Shown here: one piece after another, positions 59,456-64,000 of the stretch
Position numbering within the stretch: the first letter of the stretch is position 1
How the letters are laid out: each line of letters opens with the position of its first letter
Source: Rhinopomastus cyanomelas
Taxonomy: Eukaryota > Chordata > Aves > Bucerotiformes > Rhinopomastidae
NCBI GenBank assembly: GCA_013400115.1
Contig: VXBP01007152.1
Location: forward strand, 248,001-312,000
Length of the DNA: 64,000 nt
Reading direction: 5' to 3'
The notes under the pieces: model-generated
Database searches by the model: none
What the model was told of the DNA's origin: nothing
Seen by the model: only the letters and a program-made list of their open reading frames with translations
Program-made: the position numbers and the translations under genes

Positions 59456-62400
59456 AGCCCAAACTGTGCTACTGGGCAGGGCGAAGGGAGAGGCAACGTG
59501 ATCCAAGAGATGCAGCAATGGAACTTCTGCTCCCAACTCTACCTACCGAGCATCCCTGTGCAAAGCAATCTGCCTTTTTGTGCTCTGATTTCCAGTTCTC
59601 TCAAGTCAGACTTGTCTGCTAAGGTATTTCAGATCCATGCATGAGCAATAGCTAGACTGCTTTCATTAAAAGGAGGGCAACAAAGAGCCAGGGACCGCCC
59701 CAACAAAACGCATGTTAGTGGAATTCCTCCAGTTTCTCATTTGTCCATAATAATCAACAAGCCATGATGCTGGCAGGTTGCCACAAGACTCTGACAGCAG
59801 CTGGTAAAACTGACAGGTTCAGTTTCTCCCTTAATTTGGGCAGAATGAGGGAGGAGCACTGAACAAGTCCATCTATTTTTAAGGCGATGCAGTCAGCAGC
59901 ACCATCTGACAAAACTGCTGGGCTCTGACATTTCCGGAAGGGAAGGCTGCCTCAATTTGGTCTGTCCAAAGGATGATGCCTTTGTCTCAGTGGGCTCCAC
60001 AGCCCTGACTGAAGGACTGATGCAATTCCACAAAGGCCAAAGTCAGGGTAACCAGAATTAGGTGTCTTCCAAACTGTAGGTCTAAAGACCCTTCATATGT
60101 GCTTTGACTCAGCCTCTAGCAGAATAGGAAAGAAAGAGAAATACAAGCATTTCCTTTTCTTCTACATCCTAGGCTGGCTGCATTTATAATGCCACACAAA
60201 TCTTCAACAGGTCGGTTCAAATGTCATAGTGCCAACACCTGAAAAAGCCTCAATTGTCTCAACAGACTCCTTCAAGCAAAACATGGTGATAAACTACATA
60301 TGGTGTGAGACAGTTGCTGTGCAAACAGCACTCGAGGTTGGCACTCCAGGTAAACAAGAGAGGCATTCACACTATTTCTGCAGCCCACATGGGCTCTGTG
60401 AGGCAACTCAGTGAAAGTTCATCTGGTACAACTTGCCTCAGGGCTTTTCTTCTCAGTTTTAACATTTTAGAGGGCAGAATGGCCTTGGAGCAACTTGAGA
60501 CACATCCAGTGATAACCAACTGCAGGTAAACAGCCTGTACTTACACTGCAGAACTCTGCTTCCCAGCTTTTAGTGCCAGAACAGATCCTTGCATCAGCTA
60601 ATCTTAGGTTGCTTCTTGGAGCCAATAGCCTCATCTGTGCTTTCATCCAATTACTCCACGCTCCAAGACCCCAATCACTTGCACTTAAATACCACCTCTC
60701 AGAAAGGTGCCTAGTCATGACTCGAAGGCTTCAAGAGATGGAAAAGTTTGTCCAGAGGCTACGTGTAGAGTACTGGAAGGGAAAGCACTGACACATGATG
60801 GGCAGCTTTCCTGCTACACAATGTCCTGGGTCACTGGCCACCAATCTGGCAGACCAGTTTCTAGCATTTGACTTTACAACTTTGTCTGAGAGCTGGAAGG
60901 TTATTCAGCAACAGCAAATGGTAGAAGGCTGAGGAAGCCATCTGCAAACAAAACCTGCTCACGGCATTATGCTGGGAAAAAGCAGAGCTATCAACTTGGC
61001 ACTGCTGTGAGAGGGGAAATTTAGCAATTCCTCTACCCTGTGTAATGAACTGAAAGACTTGGAGGGAATTTGAGGTGGCTGAGGAGAAAAATGGCTGGTT
61101 CCTGGGATACAGGTGTAACTGAGGCCTCACATTTGTATTCTGAGGTGGAAAAAACAGAGGAGGCAAACGTGTTGCCCTGTACCTGTGAGCACAAACTCCT
61201 GTTGCATCTCCTCAGATCCACCACTGGGACAGAAACCACCGTGAAGCACTGATCTCCAGTAGAGTGCAAAAAGCAGCAGGAAGGTTCCTGGTTTTGTTTT
61301 CTTACAGGAACAGGCTAGTGTTTGGGCAAGCAGTTCTGGTGCCATGTAAATGCATGGCCTCCCTCTACGTGCAAAGGCACTGGAAGAGAGGAACTGATTA
61401 AAGGATACTGTGACGCGCCTTTGATGCATCAAAAGCTACGCTGTCTGCCTCTCGGAACAACTGAGTCAGACTCACAAAGAAAACTCTTCTGAAGTTTATT
61501 TCTTCTCTAATTTGCATCTTGTTTTCTTGCTCCTCTTTTGTAACTTGTGCTTTGAAAGCACATTTCCCTGCCAGGAGCAAAGCAGAGCCTGGGAGATGAG
61601 AAACCTCCCTCCCACCACTGCAAGGATTCCTCACTCACTGCCTACATGTCTTCTAACGCTGGGCTGACCCTACCCATCTGTGGGAAGGGGAAGTTCCCTC
61701 TCAGAGCTCATCCACTACTTGCCTTCAACAGCTCTGAACAACCTTCATTCCCTACGCTGAATGCCAACACCCACAAATGAACTGAGCTTCATTGGAAGGA
61801 AACAATTGTAGGCGCTCAGTGTTGACACAGTCCCACTCCATCACACTGAACGTGTGTTCCTCTGCCTTCTTTGACCTAATTTGAGCATGACTGGCCTACA
61901 CTTTGCAGCTGGCTGCACTGAGCTCAACTACCTGACTGTGATGGAGCATCAGGTTCTTGAGCCACCGTCACTGTGTTTGGTTGGAAAGAATAACTGTCAT
62001 GTGTTTTAAACCAGGACTGATTCAAAAGACATTTATTGGGTTGCATAAGGTTTTGGAATACCACAGCATCTCACGCTGCCGAACTCCAGGGGAAGAAGTG
62101 CTATGGACAGGCATCATTCTCCAGTGTGTCTGCTCTTGCAGGCCCGTTCTGGAACCTAGAACTCATTTTTTGAGGAGGCTTATTAGAACAGCTGGAAGAC
62201 CATGGCAAAAAAGGACTTCAGTCATGTGTTCAGAGCGCTGTCTGCAGAGCCAGTTACATCTTGCAGCAGTTACTGCTGGCCTTCACACTTCTCCTTCAAG
62301 GGGCAACACACAGTCTGTATGTACTGTACCCACATCTCCTAGTTCAGCTGGCCACCCTAGAACCCAGCAACCCCGACAGCTCTGAAATCATGTGAGGTTT

Positions 62401-64000
62401 TTGCATGGGAAAGACACACTGAGTTCTTGGCATCCTAGCAACGGCTCCATGACTACAGCCTATATATCTAACCCTAAATGTAGAAAGAAAGAAAAAAAGG
62501 GTTTTCAAGGTCAAAACATTGTGTTTAATTTTCACATGAATAATGCAATAGCAGCAGTATGGAATCCTGCCTTCCGCCCCAGTCATGGTTTTGCAGTCAT
62601 CAGAATTCTAGCGGTGTCTTTCCATTCCCTTGCTGACTCTTATAGGTAGATACTTGACAATTCAGTAAACTAAACTGAAATGAAGGCTCAACAGAGCACA
62701 AAATTTGAGGCTAGTTGCAGCCTTTGAACCAGACCATTATGATATTTTGGGTCAGTGAGTAGGAAAACAAGTTGGGACAGAGAAATGTCAAAGTGTAAAA
62801 CTGTCAGAGAAAAAAATATGTCAGAAACAATATACTTTCATTCCTCTCCGAAGATGACTCTGCTCGTGATACAATAGAAAAATCATTTTACACACCAGAG
62901 ATCCATAAAACCCTTTGAGATGGAATGGCAGCAACTGATACCTCGCCCTGGACGGAGTAGAGAGCTTCATCACTCCTGATCTGGTGTTCAAAGAATTGAC
63001 TTTTGACCATGAAATTTTATTGGTAACACAAAAATTTTTCAATATAGCTGAGCTGATGGTTCTGTAGTGCTGAGAAAAGGCAACACATTTATTTTATTCA
63101 TTTTATCTCCTCAGAGACAAAACTGAACATTTAGAGAAAGATGCAAAGTTTGAACCACAGCTAAGTTGGTGAGTTGAAAGTTACAGCACTTCCTTGGCTA
63201 GGAAACACAGAATTTCAGGTAACTTGCTGAGCGTTCCCAAAAAGCCTGAGAGTCAACCTGCCAACACTGTCTCCTTTTTTTGTTGGATGGTTGCTGGGGA
63301 TTTTTTGAAGAGGATGGAGGATTTTGTTTTGTTTTTTAGGCGAACTGCAACACAGATCCTACAATGTCATCATTAGAAATATCCTTATGAAGAAGTAGCT
63401 AAGATAGTGACTAAATCCTGTTAGGATAAATGCACACTCACTCATGTATTAAAATCAGTGATAAGAGATGAAGCATCTGAAGCCATGCATGAGCAATGCT
63501 GTAATTCTTCACTCAGCTGCACCTCAAAATAATTGAGCTGAAGTTTTTCCAATTAAACAGCACTGGGATTCAACAATCACTTTAGCTACTGTGGGAAGTA
63601 CCTAGGTGTAACCCCATTATAGAAGAGAAGCAATTTGTAAATGGAGCAAGACTGTGCCCTTTGACTAACATTTCTGCATATATGAAATACAGGAGGAAGA
63701 GACAGGTTGAAGGCTCAAAGTGCTTCAGGAAATCACCACATTCTCCAATTTCACCTAAGAACCAGATCGTGAGTAACCACAGGCGATCGTTACCATCGTA
63801 CAGCTATTAAAGGATTTATGTACAGACTCATGTGAAGGACTCCTACCACAGCCCAAGATGCCAGTCCCACAGAGGCTTTAACTGGAGTCTTTGCTGAAAG
63901 CTCAGTGTTGATGCCAAAAAAATCTGATGAGATGCGTAGTTTGAGCTCACCCTGGGACAGTCACTGACAGACCATGACGAGCAACATCAGCAGCTACGTG

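Larger units (their letters stand above)
52156..64000 (-). other. Large upstream intron, last block to right edge
   Basis: Contains the CR1 fragments at 52815, 56287 and 59189. Between 52900 and 56280, and from 59460 to 64000, I see no exon, RNA gene or recognised repeat, only chance open frames of up to 142 codons. The next upstream SLCO3A1 exon should encode TM4 and a conserved arginine/lysine-rich turn and end one base into a glycine codon. I could not find it, so the intron probably continues past the edge. Confidence 0.7.

Noticed and set aside
26297..64000. Search for the upstream SLCO3A1 exon (TM4 and the lysine/arginine turn)
   Set aside because: I looked on the minus strand for its expected end (…SSLYI followed by a donor) and its TM4 codons and found no match. 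It probably lies beyond the right edge.
1..64000. CRISPR arrays, operons, tRNA or rRNA genes, phage or insertion sequences
   Set aside because: The sequence is an avian-type intron landscape. I saw no regularly spaced direct repeats and no tRNA-like or rRNA-like segments.

Overview
The window is vertebrate nuclear DNA, almost certainly from a bird. Seven spliced coding exons on the minus strand encode part of one protein. The DNA between them holds about twenty truncated copies of the CR1 non-LTR retrotransposon, many ending in the avian-style octamer tail (ATTCTATG/ATTCTGTG-like). I cannot name the species. Nothing bacterial, phage-like or operonic is present.

The gene is SLCO3A1 (OATP3A1, OATP-D), a twelve-helix organic anion transporter. 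It reads right to left. In transcript order the exons, called w1 to w7 here, are 26198-26296, 22353-22616, 13183-13347, 10405-10603, 8911-9049, 4720-4895 and 1649-1713. All have AG/GT splice borders and mutually compatible phases. Joined, they give 1107 nt (369 codons) with no frameshift or stop. They run from TM5 through TM11 and include the OATP superfamily signature (w2) and the Kazal-like cysteine-rich extracellular loop (w5 and w6). The amino-terminal exons lie beyond the right edge and the TM12/C-terminal exon beyond the left edge. The whole window is therefore probably interior to this one gene.

Layout: 1-26296 holds the exons and introns of 1.4 to 9.0 kb. From 26297 to 64000 is one intron of more than 37.7 kb in which I find no exon. 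CR1 copies are spread through both parts. Two loci contain one CR1 inside another (35085-35899 and 38476-39024), and one holds two CR1 tails back to back (32032-32168). The longest copy (25248-26003) still has a 222-codon open reverse-transcriptase fragment. A CR1 copy at 42720-43278 has a large internal deletion with the only ambiguous base (N, 42966) I noticed in the window at its junction.

I found no convincing undescribed system. The observations most worth checking are a w2 acceptor that re-creates a donor-like sequence, the nested CR1 insertions, the N at the CR1 deletion junction, and three inverted repeats (26595-26641, 33509-33548, 33910-33963). Sequence-based suggestions of intronic regulatory elements are weak. 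All statements about human SLCO3A1 or CR1 consensus come from memory of those families, not from an alignment.
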